From contig JAQGIV010000022.1 in assembly GCA_028290945.1 (NCBI GenBank), positions 1-40,486 on the forward strand: DNA of 40,486 nucleotides, given 5' to 3'. The position numbers and the translations under genes are program-made. The notes beneath the pieces are model-generated. The model did no database searches. It was not told the DNA's origin and saw only the letters and a program-made list of their open reading frames with translations. The stretch comes from Phenylobacterium sp. (GTDB lineage: Bacteria > Pseudomonadota > Alphaproteobacteria > Caulobacterales > Caulobacteraceae). Of the stretch, positions 16,605-23,170 are shown one piece after another (positions within the stretch are counted from its first letter, which is position 1; each line of letters starts with the position of its first letter).

Positions 16605-17312
16605 TCAGCGGCGGAGCAACCAGCCGAAGAGCCCTGTCGCGACGACCGCGCCGACCAGCTGGGCGGCGACGAAGGCTGGGGCCGAGGATGGCGCGATGCC
16701 GGCGAAGGTGTTGGAGAGGCTGCGCGCCAGGGTCACGGCGGGGTTGGCGAAGGAGGTCGAGGCGGTGAACCAGTAGGCAGCGGTGATGTAGAGGCCGACC
16801 GCTACGGGCGTGAAGTCCGGCCGGAAGCGCAGGGTCCCGAGGATGGCCGCCACCAGGCCGAAGGTCGCCACGGCTTCCGAGAAGGCCTGGGCCGGGCCGT
16901 CGCGGAGCTTGGTGGAGACCTGCAGGATCGGCTCGGCGAACATGGCGTGGGCGGCGAAGACGCCGAGGATCGCGCCGGCGACCTGCGCCGCGGCATAGGC
17001 CAGCGCGATGCGCGCCGGCAGCTCGCGGCGCAGCGCGAAGACCAGGCTGACCGCCGGATTGAAGTGGGCGCCGGAGATCGGCCCAAAGACCGTGATCAGC
17101 ACCACCAGTCCCGCGCCGGTGGCCAGCGTGTTGCCCAAGAGCGCCAGAGCCGCGTTCCCGCCGGCCAACCGCTCGCCCATGATGCCGGAGCCGATGACGA
17201 CGGCCAGCAGCAGGGCCGTGCCCAGCGCCTCGGCGGCCAGGCGGCGGGGCAGGCTGAAGGGCTCCAGCGGCGGCTCCAGGCTGGCGTCGTGGGGCGCCTC
17301 GCGAGCGCTCAC
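16605..17312 (-). CDS. Aquaporin/aquaglyceroporin of the arsenic operon (AqpS-like)
   Basis: A 235-residue MIP-family channel with six membrane segments and two NPA boxes (FNPAVS at 84-89, ANPAVT at 189-194, followed by Arg197 of the selectivity filter). The start is a GTG at 17312 that overlaps the arsC stop by 4 bp (GTGA), showing translational coupling. In Sinorhizobium an aquaglyceroporin (AqpS) replaces the arsenite pump and lets arsenite made by ArsC leave down its gradient. The gene order here (arsR-arsC-aquaporin, no ArsB or Acr3 seen) fits that design. The function is inferred from context and family. A longer ORF in this frame reaching 17966 is a readthrough artefact. Confidence 0.88.
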   Translation of the reverse strand: MSAREAPHDASLEPPLEPFSLPRRLAAEALGTALLLAVVIGSGIMGERLAGGNAALALLGNTLATGAGLVVLITVFGPISGAHFNPAVSLVFALRRELPARIALAYAAAQVAGAILGVFAAHAMFAEPILQVSTKLRDGPAQAFSEAVATFGLVAAILGTLRFRPDFTPVAVGLYITAAYWFTASTSFANPAVTLARSLSNTFAGIAPSSAPAFVAAQLVGAVVATGLFGWLLRR

Positions 17313-17812
17313 GAGGCGGGCTGACCGGCGCCGCGGCCGATCTCGCGGAGCTTCGATTGCAGGGACAGGCGGTCGATCCTGTCGATCGGCAGCTCGAGGA
17401 AGAGCGCGATGCGGTTGCGCAGCAGCCGGGCGGCCTCGGCGAAGGCGACGGCGATCTCCGCCTCGCCGCCGGTGGCCGCGGCCGGATCGGGGATGCCCCA
17501 GTGGGCGGTCATCGGCTGGCCCGGCCAGATCGGGCAGACCTCGCCGGCCGCGTCGTCGCAGACGGTGAACACGAAATCCATGGCCGGCGCGCCGGCCGCG
17601 GCGAACTCGTCCCAGGACTTGGAGCGGAAGTCCGAGGGCGCGAAGCCCAGGCTCTGCACGATCGGGAAGGTGTGCGGGTTGACCGCGCCCTTGGGAAAGG
17701 AGCCGGCGGAATAGGCTTTGAAATCGCCCTGTCCCAGCCGGTTCATCAGCGCTTCGGCGATGACCGAGCGGGCGGAGTTGCCGGTGCACAGGAAGAGGAC
17801 GTTGTAGGCCAT
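17309..17812 (-). CDS. arsC: Arsenate reductase, low-molecular-weight phosphatase type
   Basis: A 167-residue cytosolic arsenate reductase of the LMW tyrosine phosphatase fold. The P-loop VLFLCTGNSARSVIAEAL contains the nucleophilic Cys at residue 10 and Arg at 16. The later VCDDAAGEVCPIWPG segment holds two further Cys at the position of the resolving thiols, and the HWGIPDPA motif supplies the catalytic Asp. This arrangement points to a thiol-relay (thioredoxin- or glutaredoxin-linked) ArsC. ATG 17812 shares its A with the last base of the arsR stop (TGATG), and its stop overlaps the aquaporin GTG, so the three genes are tightly coupled. Confidence 0.93.
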   Translation of the reverse strand: MAYNVLFLCTGNSARSVIAEALMNRLGQGDFKAYSAGSFPKGAVNPHTFPIVQSLGFAPSDFRSKSWDEFAAAGAPAMDFVFTVCDDAAGEVCPIWPGQPMTAHWGIPDPAAATGGEAEIAVAFAEAARLLRNRIALFLELPIDRIDRLSLQSKLREIGRGAGQPAS

Positions 17813-18165
17813 CAGCAGCTCCGGCCTTCGGCCGCGCAGGCCTGGCTGGCGATGGCGGCGAGCGGGGCGCAGACCTGAGGCTCGCCGCCGCAGCAGTCGG
17901 CCACCAGGAAGGCCAGCAGGTCGCGCATCCGGTCGTAGGCGGCGCGGTAGATGATGGATCGGCCATCGCGCCGCGAGATGATGAGCCCGGCGGCGGTCAG
18001 GATGTTCAGGTTGGACGACAAGGTGTTGGGCAGGACGCCGGTGGCGCGGGCGATCTCCCCCGCGGCGAGGCCCGGCTCGCCGGCCTTGACCAGCCGGCGG
18101 AAGACGTCCAGCCGACCCTCGTGGGCCAGGGCCGACAGGGCGGTGACGGCGGAGATCGATTCCAT
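17812..18165 (-). CDS. arsR: ArsR-family arsenic-responsive repressor
   Basis: A 117-residue winged-helix repressor (AHEGRLDVFRRLV ... GEIARATGVLPNTLSSNLNIL ... SRRDGRSIIYRA). The classic CxC in the recognition helix is absent. Instead Cys91, Cys92 and Cys99 sit near the C-terminus (ADCCGGEPQVC), plus Cys110 and Cys117, resembling the C-terminal three-Cys As(III) site of the Acidithiobacillus ArsR. ATG 18165 lies only 2 bp after a perfect inverted repeat that should be its operator, with no ribosome-binding site, so translation may be leaderless. It is the first gene of the arsR-arsC-aquaporin operon. Confidence 0.92.
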   Translation of the reverse strand: MESISAVTALSALAHEGRLDVFRRLVKAGEPGLAAGEIARATGVLPNTLSSNLNILTAAGLIISRRDGRSIIYRAAYDRMRDLLAFLVADCCGGEPQVCAPLAAIASQACAAEGRSC

Positions 18166-18167
18166 AG

Positions 18168-18183
18168 TTCGACAATAGTCGAA
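18168..18183. promoter_or_regulatory. Likely ArsR operator (inverted repeat)
   Basis: A perfect 6-4-6 inverted repeat TTCGAC-AATA-GTCGAA lies directly before the arsR ATG. It is AT-rich relative to its surroundings. Being the only strong palindrome at the operon start, it is the natural site for ArsR self-repression; binding is inferred. Confidence 0.7.
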
Positions 18184-18245
18184 TTATGGTGACGGTTTGA
18201 CGACAGCTCGGCGAGTCCTGACGCCGGGCCTAGGGTCGATGGTCC

Positions 18246-18824
18246 CTAAGGCGTCGCGTGGCGTTCGTCGCGGGCGGCGGTCCACACCGCGCGGGCGGCG
18301 TCGAGGTTCATGACGGCGATGCCCAGCCCCACCACGACGTCGGGCCAGACGGAGGGGCGCCATAGGGTGACCAGGCCGGCCGCGATGATCGCGACGTTGG
18401 CGATGGCGTCGTTGCGGGCCGAGAGGAAGGCGGCCTTGGTCAGGCTGCCGGCGTGGGCGCGGAAGCGGGCCAGGGTGACGGCGCAGAACAGGTTGACGGC
18501 CAGCGCGCCGAGGCCGGTGAGCGTCAGGCCGAAGCCGGCCGGGGCCACGGGATGCTCGAACTTGCGCCACAGCATCCACAGGAAGGCCGCAGCCGGGACC
18601 AGCAGGATGCCGGCCAGCGCTGTGCCCACCCTCGCCCGCCGGCGCGCGCTCCAGCCGAGGGCCGCGAAGATCAGGATGTTGACCGCCGCGTCCTCGAGGA
18701 AGTCGACGCTGTCGGCGAACAGCGACACCGAGCCGATGGACAGGGCCACGGCGAACTCGACGCCGAAATAGGCGAGGTTCAGCAGGGCGACGAGCCGGAC
18801 GGCCCTGCGAAGCTGCTCATCCAT
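18246..18824 (-). CDS. Short cation-diffusion-facilitator-type transporter
   Basis: A 192-residue protein with about six membrane segments that aligns with the membrane half of CDF metal/proton antiporters. The metal-site helices are visible: LFADSVDFLEDAAVN (Asp38, Asp41, Asp45) and SARNDAIANVAII (Asn138, Asp139). The C-terminal cytosolic metal-sensing domain of full-length CDFs is missing. The normal end of the reading frame suggests a natural short subfamily rather than a truncation. ATG 18824 starts 13 bp after the GST stop, so these two genes are probably an operon. The metal is not predictable. Confidence 0.8.
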   Translation of the reverse strand: MDEQLRRAVRLVALLNLAYFGVEFAVALSIGSVSLFADSVDFLEDAAVNILIFAALGWSARRRARVGTALAGILLVPAAAFLWMLWRKFEHPVAPAGFGLTLTGLGALAVNLFCAVTLARFRAHAGSLTKAAFLSARNDAIANVAIIAAGLVTLWRPSVWPDVVVGLGIAVMNLDAARAVWTAARDERHATP

Positions 18825-18837
18825 CGGGGCCGCCGGC

Positions 18838-19731
18838 TCAGGCCTGCTCGGGGGTCTTCTCCGGCACCGCATCGAAGTCGCTGGCGTCGTGGCGTTCGCG
18901 CAAACCCCCCTCGCCCTGGACGCGGTTGACGCGGCGGCCGCGCTGCACGCCGGGGCGCTTGGCCAGCTGGTCGGTCCAGCGCTGGACGTGCTTGTAGCTA
19001 TCCACCTCGAGGAACTCGCCGGCCCCGTAGACCAGGCCCTTGGCCATGGCCCCGTACCAGGGCCAGACCGCCATGTCGGCGATGGTGTACTCGTCGCCGG
19101 CCAGGTACTCGGCCTCGCCCAGCCGACGGTCGAGGACGTCCATCTGGCGCTTCACCTCCATGGCGAAGCGGTCGATGGCGTACTCGATCTTGAACGGGGC
19201 GTAGGCGTAGAAGTGGCCGAAACCGCCGCCCAGGTAGGGCGCGCTGCCGACCTGCCAGAACAGCCAGGAGAGCGCCTCGGCGCGCTTGACCGGATCGGTG
19301 GGCAGGAAGGCGCCAAACTTCTCGGCCAGGTGGATGAGGATGGCGCCGGATTCGAAGAGCCGGATGGGGGTCTTGCCGCTGCGGTCCATCAGCGCCGGGA
19401 TCTTGGAATTGGGGTTCACCGAGACGAAGCCCGAGCCGAACTGGTCGCCTTCCCCGATGTTGATCAGCCAGGCGTCGTAGTCGGCGGCCTTGTGGCCCAG
19501 CTCCAGCAACTCCTCAAACATCACCGTGACCTTCACCCCGTTGGGCGTGCCCAGCGAATAGAGCTGGAAGGGATGCTTGCCGATCGGCAGCGCCTTGTCG
19601 TGGGTGGGTCCGGCGATCGGGCGGTTGATGTTGGCGAAGCGGCCCCCGTTCTCCTTGTTCCAGGTCCAGACCTTGGCCGGCGCGTAGTCGGCCGGACAGT
19701 TCGGGGGGACGGCGGCGGCGGCGTCGGTCAT
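18838..19731 (-). CDS. yghU: YghU-type glutathione S-transferase
   Basis: A 297-residue cytosolic GST of the Nu/YghU class, which in E. coli has disulfide-bond reductase activity toward GSH disulfides. The family N-terminal extension (YAPAKVWTWNKENGGRFANIN) precedes the thioredoxin fold (HPFQLYSLGTPNGVKVTVM, then NPNSKIPAL and RLFESGAILIHLAEK with the GSH-binding Glu-Ser). The helical domain carries LFWQVGSAPYLGGGFGHFYAYAP and YTIADMAVWPWYG. It is followed by the short CDF transporter 13 bp downstream. Confidence 0.93.
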   Translation of the reverse strand: MTDAAAAVPPNCPADYAPAKVWTWNKENGGRFANINRPIAGPTHDKALPIGKHPFQLYSLGTPNGVKVTVMFEELLELGHKAADYDAWLINIGEGDQFGSGFVSVNPNSKIPALMDRSGKTPIRLFESGAILIHLAEKFGAFLPTDPVKRAEALSWLFWQVGSAPYLGGGFGHFYAYAPFKIEYAIDRFAMEVKRQMDVLDRRLGEAEYLAGDEYTIADMAVWPWYGAMAKGLVYGAGEFLEVDSYKHVQRWTDQLAKRPGVQRGRRVNRVQGEGGLRERHDASDFDAVPEKTPEQA

Positions 19732-19893
19732 ACGATCAAGCTCCGGAGTGTTTGGCAGGCCCTGGTCTGCATATTGGCCGCCCGGGCGCGCGCCGCAATG
19801 TCCAAGCGTCGCGTTGACTTAGGGGAGGGTCGGGAGGAGCCTCGTTGGACAACGGCGCCGTGCGAACGATGCGCCGAACCAGGGAGCGAAGCC

Positions 19894-20484
19894 ATGAACA
19901 GGCTTTTGGCGGTTGGGGCCGCGATGGCGGCGGCGCTGTTGTGGGCGGGACAGGCGAAGGCCCAGGTGGACGTCACCGGCGGCGGACTCGCCTCGGCCTG
20001 CGCGGCGGCGGCCAAGGCGGGACAAGCGGGCTTCCGGGCCGAGCAGGTCTGCACCGACGCGCTGGAGCGCGAGCTGCTGGTTCCGCGCGACCGGGCCGGC
20101 ACCTACGTCAACCGCGGGATCATCAAGCTGCGCGGCCAGCAGTACGACCCGGCGATGAAGGATTTCGACACCGCCATCCGCTACCAGTCGAACCTGGCCG
20201 AGGCCTATGTGAACCGCGGCGCGGCGCGCATCGGCGCCCACCGGTTCGGGGAGAGCATCACCGACTTCAACACCGCCCTCGACCTGGGCGTGAAGGAGCC
20301 GGAGAAGACCTACTACAACCGCGCCCTCGCCCATGAATGGATGGACGACTACAAGGACGCCTGGCTCGACTACTCCAAGGCGCTCGAGCTCGCGCCGGAG
20401 TGGGAGCTGGTCAAGCAGCAGCTCACCCGCTTCACCGTCAGCCACGCCGGGGTCGGCGCCGCCGCGGCGCCGGCCAAGCCCTAG
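19894..20484 (+). CDS. Exported TPR protein
   Basis: A 196-residue periplasmic protein with a signal peptide (about 1-23, ending GQAKAQ) and about three to four TPR units (GTYVNRGIIKLRGQQYDPAMKD, AEAYVNRGAARIGAHRFGES, TYYNRALAHEWMDDYKDAWLD). ATG 19894 follows AGGGAG. A single base separates its stop from the next gene's ATG, so the two exported proteins are translationally coupled and probably act together. The partner or process is unknown. Confidence 0.88.
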   Translation: MNRLLAVGAAMAAALLWAGQAKAQVDVTGGGLASACAAAAKAGQAGFRAEQVCTDALERELLVPRDRAGTYVNRGIIKLRGQQYDPAMKDFDTAIRYQSNLAEAYVNRGAARIGAHRFGESITDFNTALDLGVKEPEKTYYNRALAHEWMDDYKDAWLDYSKALELAPEWELVKQQLTRFTVSHAGVGAAAAPAKP

Positions 20485-20485
20485 G

Positions 20486-21658
20486 ATGCGCCGGACCCTG
20501 CTCCTCGCCGTGATGGTCGCCGGCCTGGGCGGCCTGGCGGCCGCCGCGCCCAACGAACTGACCCCGCTGGTGATCATCGCCCCGCCGAAGGACGCGCCGC
20601 CCTCCGACGCCACGGTGGTGGTGGGCGCCGACCAGGACGCCGGCGGCGGCCAGTCGGTCTCCATCTGGCCCGCCGGCGCGCTGCACGCCGGGGCCAACGG
20701 CTGGGTGACGCTGAGCTGCAGGGTGGACATCCACGGCCTCGCCGAATGGTGCCGGGTCGCCTACGAGAGCCCGCGCGGCAAGGGCTTCGGGGCGGCGGCG
20801 CTGACGCTCAGGCCCACGCTGAAGGTCAAGCCGAAGCAGGGGCCAGCGGGGCCTGAGGACGCGATGATGAACATCGCCATCGCCTTCAAGGCGCCCAGCC
20901 CGCAGAGCAACCTCAGCCAGATCCAGGCGGTGACCATGGCCGTGCCGCCGGACGGCGGCGACCGGTCCGCGAACCTCGGCGAGCACGAGGTCGATGCCCG
21001 CAACCTGATCCTCTACCAGAACCCGCTGGCCACGCGGCGGATCACCATGATGGACTCCACCTCCTGGGTGCAGGCGCCCGGCTTCGACGAGCTGGCGGGC
21101 GCCTATCCGGCGCAGGGCGGCGGGGTCGAGGGCTATGCGGTGGCCCATTGCAAGGCCGAGCGGACCGGGGCGGTCAGCCGCTGCGTGGTCGCCAAGGAGC
21201 TGCCGGTCGGCCACGGCTTCGGCAAGGCTGCGGTGGGGCTGGCGGCACGGTTCCGGGTCTCGGCCGAGGCCATGGCCCAGGCGCCCAGAGGCGCGCCGGT
21301 GGAGGTCGACGTGCCGGTCCGCTTCCCGCCGCCGGCCGAGGCCCGGGACCGCACGGTGCGCGCCCCGGTGTGGCGCAGCGGCTTCGATCCGCAGAGCCAG
21401 CTGCGCGACTTCCCGCTGGCGGCGGCCAAGCCCAACAGCCCGGGCGCGGTGGTGCGTTGCGAGGTGGCGGCCGACGGCTCGCTGACCGGCTGCGCGGTGG
21501 AGCTGACCAGCCCGGACGGCATCGACTTCGACGAGGCGGCGGTGAAGCTCGCCTCGCGGCTGAAGATGAACCTGTGGTCGGCCGAGGCCGGGCCGGTGCA
21601 GGGCGGCGTGGTCCACCTGCCGGTGCGCATGGACATGGCGCGGGCCAGCGCGAACTAG
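20486..21658 (+). CDS. Exported protein with three TonB-C-like repeats
   Basis: A 390-residue protein with a signal peptide (about 1-20) and three diverged copies of a TonB C-terminal-like unit: residues about 72-110 (VTLSCRVDIHGLAEWCRV...GFGAAALTL), 216-258 (AVAHCKAERTGAVSRCVV...GFGKAAVGL) and 320-362 (AVVRCEVAADGSLTGCAV...FDEAAVKL). Each copy has two Cys at matching places that could form a disulfide. There is no transmembrane anchor or Pro-rich spacer, so it is not a TonB protein proper; it may be a periplasmic binding or scaffold protein. It follows the TPR protein after 1 bp. Its stop is 5 bp from the CTAG duplicated by the insertion sequence. Confidence 0.8.
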   Translation: MRRTLLLAVMVAGLGGLAAAAPNELTPLVIIAPPKDAPPSDATVVVGADQDAGGGQSVSIWPAGALHAGANGWVTLSCRVDIHGLAEWCRVAYESPRGKGFGAAALTLRPTLKVKPKQGPAGPEDAMMNIAIAFKAPSPQSNLSQIQAVTMAVPPDGGDRSANLGEHEVDARNLILYQNPLATRRITMMDSTSWVQAPGFDELAGAYPAQGGGVEGYAVAHCKAERTGAVSRCVVAKELPVGHGFGKAAVGLAARFRVSAEAMAQAPRGAPVEVDVPVRFPPPAEARDRTVRAPVWRSGFDPQSQLRDFPLAAAKPNSPGAVVRCEVAADGSLTGCAVELTSPDGIDFDEAAVKLASRLKMNLWSAEAGPVQGGVVHLPVRMDMARASAN

Positions 21659-21667
21659 CGACGCTAG

Positions 21668-21685
21668 CAGGCTGTTGAAGAAGTC
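21668..21685 (+). repeat. Left terminal inverted repeat of the IS
   Basis: CAGGCTGTTGAAGAAGTC is perfectly complementary to 23149-23166 and is preceded by CTAG (21664-21667), the left copy of the target duplication. Confidence 0.92.
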
Positions 21686-21746
21686 CGTAGCGGCGCAGGA
21701 CTTGGCATGATTCACTCTGGGTGAGGGGATATCCGGAGCTGATTTC

Positions 21747-22853
21747 ATGCGCGGGTCGGACGAGCTGACAGGGTCGTTGTTCTCGTACGTGGACCTGGAG
21801 GCGCGGGTGCGGCGGGACCACCCGCTGCGGCCGATCCGCGAGATTGCAAACGCTGCTCTGTCGGACCTGAGCGAGGACTTTTCGGCGCTCTATCCGCCGC
21901 GGCTGGGCCGCCCGTCGATCGCGCCGGAGCGGCTGTTGCGGGCGATGCTCTTGCAGGCGTTCTACGGCATCCGCTCGGAGCGGCAGCTGATGGAGCGGAT
22001 GGAGTTCGATCTGCTGTTCCGCTGGTTCGCGGGCCTGGGGGTGGACGATGTGGTCTGGGACCATTCCAGCTTCACCAAGAACCGAGATCGGCTGCTGGCT
22101 GGCGAGATCGTTGCGAAGTTCCTGCGCGCCATTCTGGCCCAGCCGCGGGTCAAGCGGCTGATGTCGTCGGACCATTTCTCGGTGGACGGCACGCTTATCG
22201 AGGCCTGGGCCTCCATGAAGAGTTTCCGGACGAAGGATGGCGGCGACAACGACCCCGACGGCCCGGGTCGCAACGCCGAGCGCGGCTTCCACAAGGAGAA
22301 GCGCTCCAACGAGACCCATCGGAGCACGACCGACCCGGAGGCCCGGCTCTACCGCAAGGGCGACGGCCAGCCGGCGAAGCTCTGCTACATGGGCCACGCC
22401 CTGATGGAGAACCGCCACGGCCTGGCGGTGGACGGCCTCGTCACCCACGCCACCGGCACGGCGGAGCGCGAGGCGACACTTGCCATGCTGGACCGCCGAC
22501 GCGGCCGCCGACGCATCACCTTGGGCGCCGACAAGGCCTACGACGTGCGCGGGTTCATCGGCGACCTGCGCCGCCGCCGCGTCACCCCGCACGTGGCCAT
22601 CGACGGCCACCTCTCAAAGACCGGCAAGCCTCGCTCCAGCGCCGTCGGCGCGCGCACCGCCCATCATCCCGGCTACGCGGTCAGCCAGCGCTGCCGCAAG
22701 CGCATCGAGGAGATCTTCGGTTGGGCCAAGAGCGCTGCCGGCCTGGCGAAGGTCAAACTCCGAGGCAGGGCCAGGGTCGAGGCGGTCTTCACCCTGGCGC
22801 TCGCAGCCTACAACCTGATCCGCCTGCCCAAGCTCCTGGCGGGGCCGGCATGA
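21747..22853 (+). CDS. IS5-type DDE transposase
   Basis: A 368-residue transposase with an N-terminal DUF772-like helical DNA-binding part (about 20-100, LGRPSIAPERLLRAMLLQAF) and a DDE catalytic domain: Asp147 (HFSVDGTLIEAW), Asp262 (LGADKAYD) and the Glu at 321/322 (KRIEEIFGWAK). All catalytic positions are present with no frameshift. ATG 21747 is preceded by GGAG. The stop TGA overlaps the ATG of the passenger ORF (ATGA). It belongs to the IS5/IS1182-like group very common in alphaproteobacteria; the exact subgroup cannot be settled by eye. Confidence 0.92.
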   Translation: MRGSDELTGSLFSYVDLEARVRRDHPLRPIREIANAALSDLSEDFSALYPPRLGRPSIAPERLLRAMLLQAFYGIRSERQLMERMEFDLLFRWFAGLGVDDVVWDHSSFTKNRDRLLAGEIVAKFLRAILAQPRVKRLMSSDHFSVDGTLIEAWASMKSFRTKDGGDNDPDGPGRNAERGFHKEKRSNETHRSTTDPEARLYRKGDGQPAKLCYMGHALMENRHGLAVDGLVTHATGTAEREATLAMLDRRRGRRRITLGADKAYDVRGFIGDLRRRRVTPHVAIDGHLSKTGKPRSSAVGARTAHHPGYAVSQRCRKRIEEIFGWAKSAAGLAKVKLRGRARVEAVFTLALAAYNLIRLPKLLAGPA

Positions 22854-23170
22854 CGCTCCTGGGCAGATGGAGCATCGTCGAGATGCCCGACGACGACTAT
22901 CGCGACACGATGGAGCCCGCCTACATCCTCTTCGGAGAGAACGGATCCGGCGAGTTCGCCTTCGGCTGCGTCACCGGCCAGATCTTCGGTGGCGGCGACA
23001 CCGACACCGTCGAGTTCTCCTGGACCGGCAACGACCAGATGGACGAGGCTCAAGGCGACGGGTGGGCCGAACTCCAGCCCAACGGCACGCTCAAGGGCCA
23101 AATCTGCTTCGACGGTGGCGATGACGCCAACTTCGCTGCCCGCCGCGAGACTTCTTCAACAGCCTGCTAG
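22850..23170 (+). CDS. IS passenger protein, small acidic hypothetical
   Basis: A 106-residue, strongly acidic protein ([17 protein letters not shown]...) whose ATG overlaps the transposase stop by 4 bp, so it is translationally coupled to it. It recalls a stand-alone family of short hypothetical proteins that open with GRWxIxEM and contain the patterns EPAYIxFG, VEFxWxGNDxxDxAxGxGWAxL and GxIxFxxGDD; this family memory is not verified. The last eight residues (ETSSTAC and stop) are coded by the right terminal repeat and the CTAG target site, so the true C-terminus depends on where the element lands. The role is unknown; inhibitor, regulator or simple cargo are all possible. Confidence 0.75.
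   Translation: MTLLGRWSIVEMPDDDYRDTMEPAYILFGENGSGEFAFGCVTGQIFGGGDTDTVEFSWTGNDQMDEAQGDGWAELQPNGTLKGQICFDGGDDANFAARRETSSTAC
23149..23166 (-). repeat. Right terminal inverted repeat of the IS
   Basis: GACTTCTTCAACAGCCTG is the exact complement of the left end. CTAG (23167-23170) follows as the right copy of the target duplication and contains the valS stop codon on the minus strand and the passenger stop on the plus strand. Confidence 0.92.

Larger units (their letters stand above)
21668..23166 (+). mobile_element. Intact IS5-type insertion sequence with passenger gene
   Basis: A 1,499-bp element with perfect 18-bp terminal inverted repeats (CAGGCTGTTGAAGAAGTC at 21668-21685 and its complement at 23149-23166) flanked by a CTAG target duplication on both sides (21664-21667 and 23167-23170). 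It holds a full-length DDE transposase gene and a second coupled ORF that reads through the right terminal repeat. All parts look intact, so the insertion is probably recent. It lies between two convergent genes and uses the stop codon of valS as target. Confidence 0.93.

Noticed and set aside
17313..17966. Upstream extension of the aquaporin frame (453-residue product)
   Set aside because: The first 218 residues are the out-of-frame translation of arsC; the GTG at 17312 overlapping the arsC stop gives a normal aquaporin.
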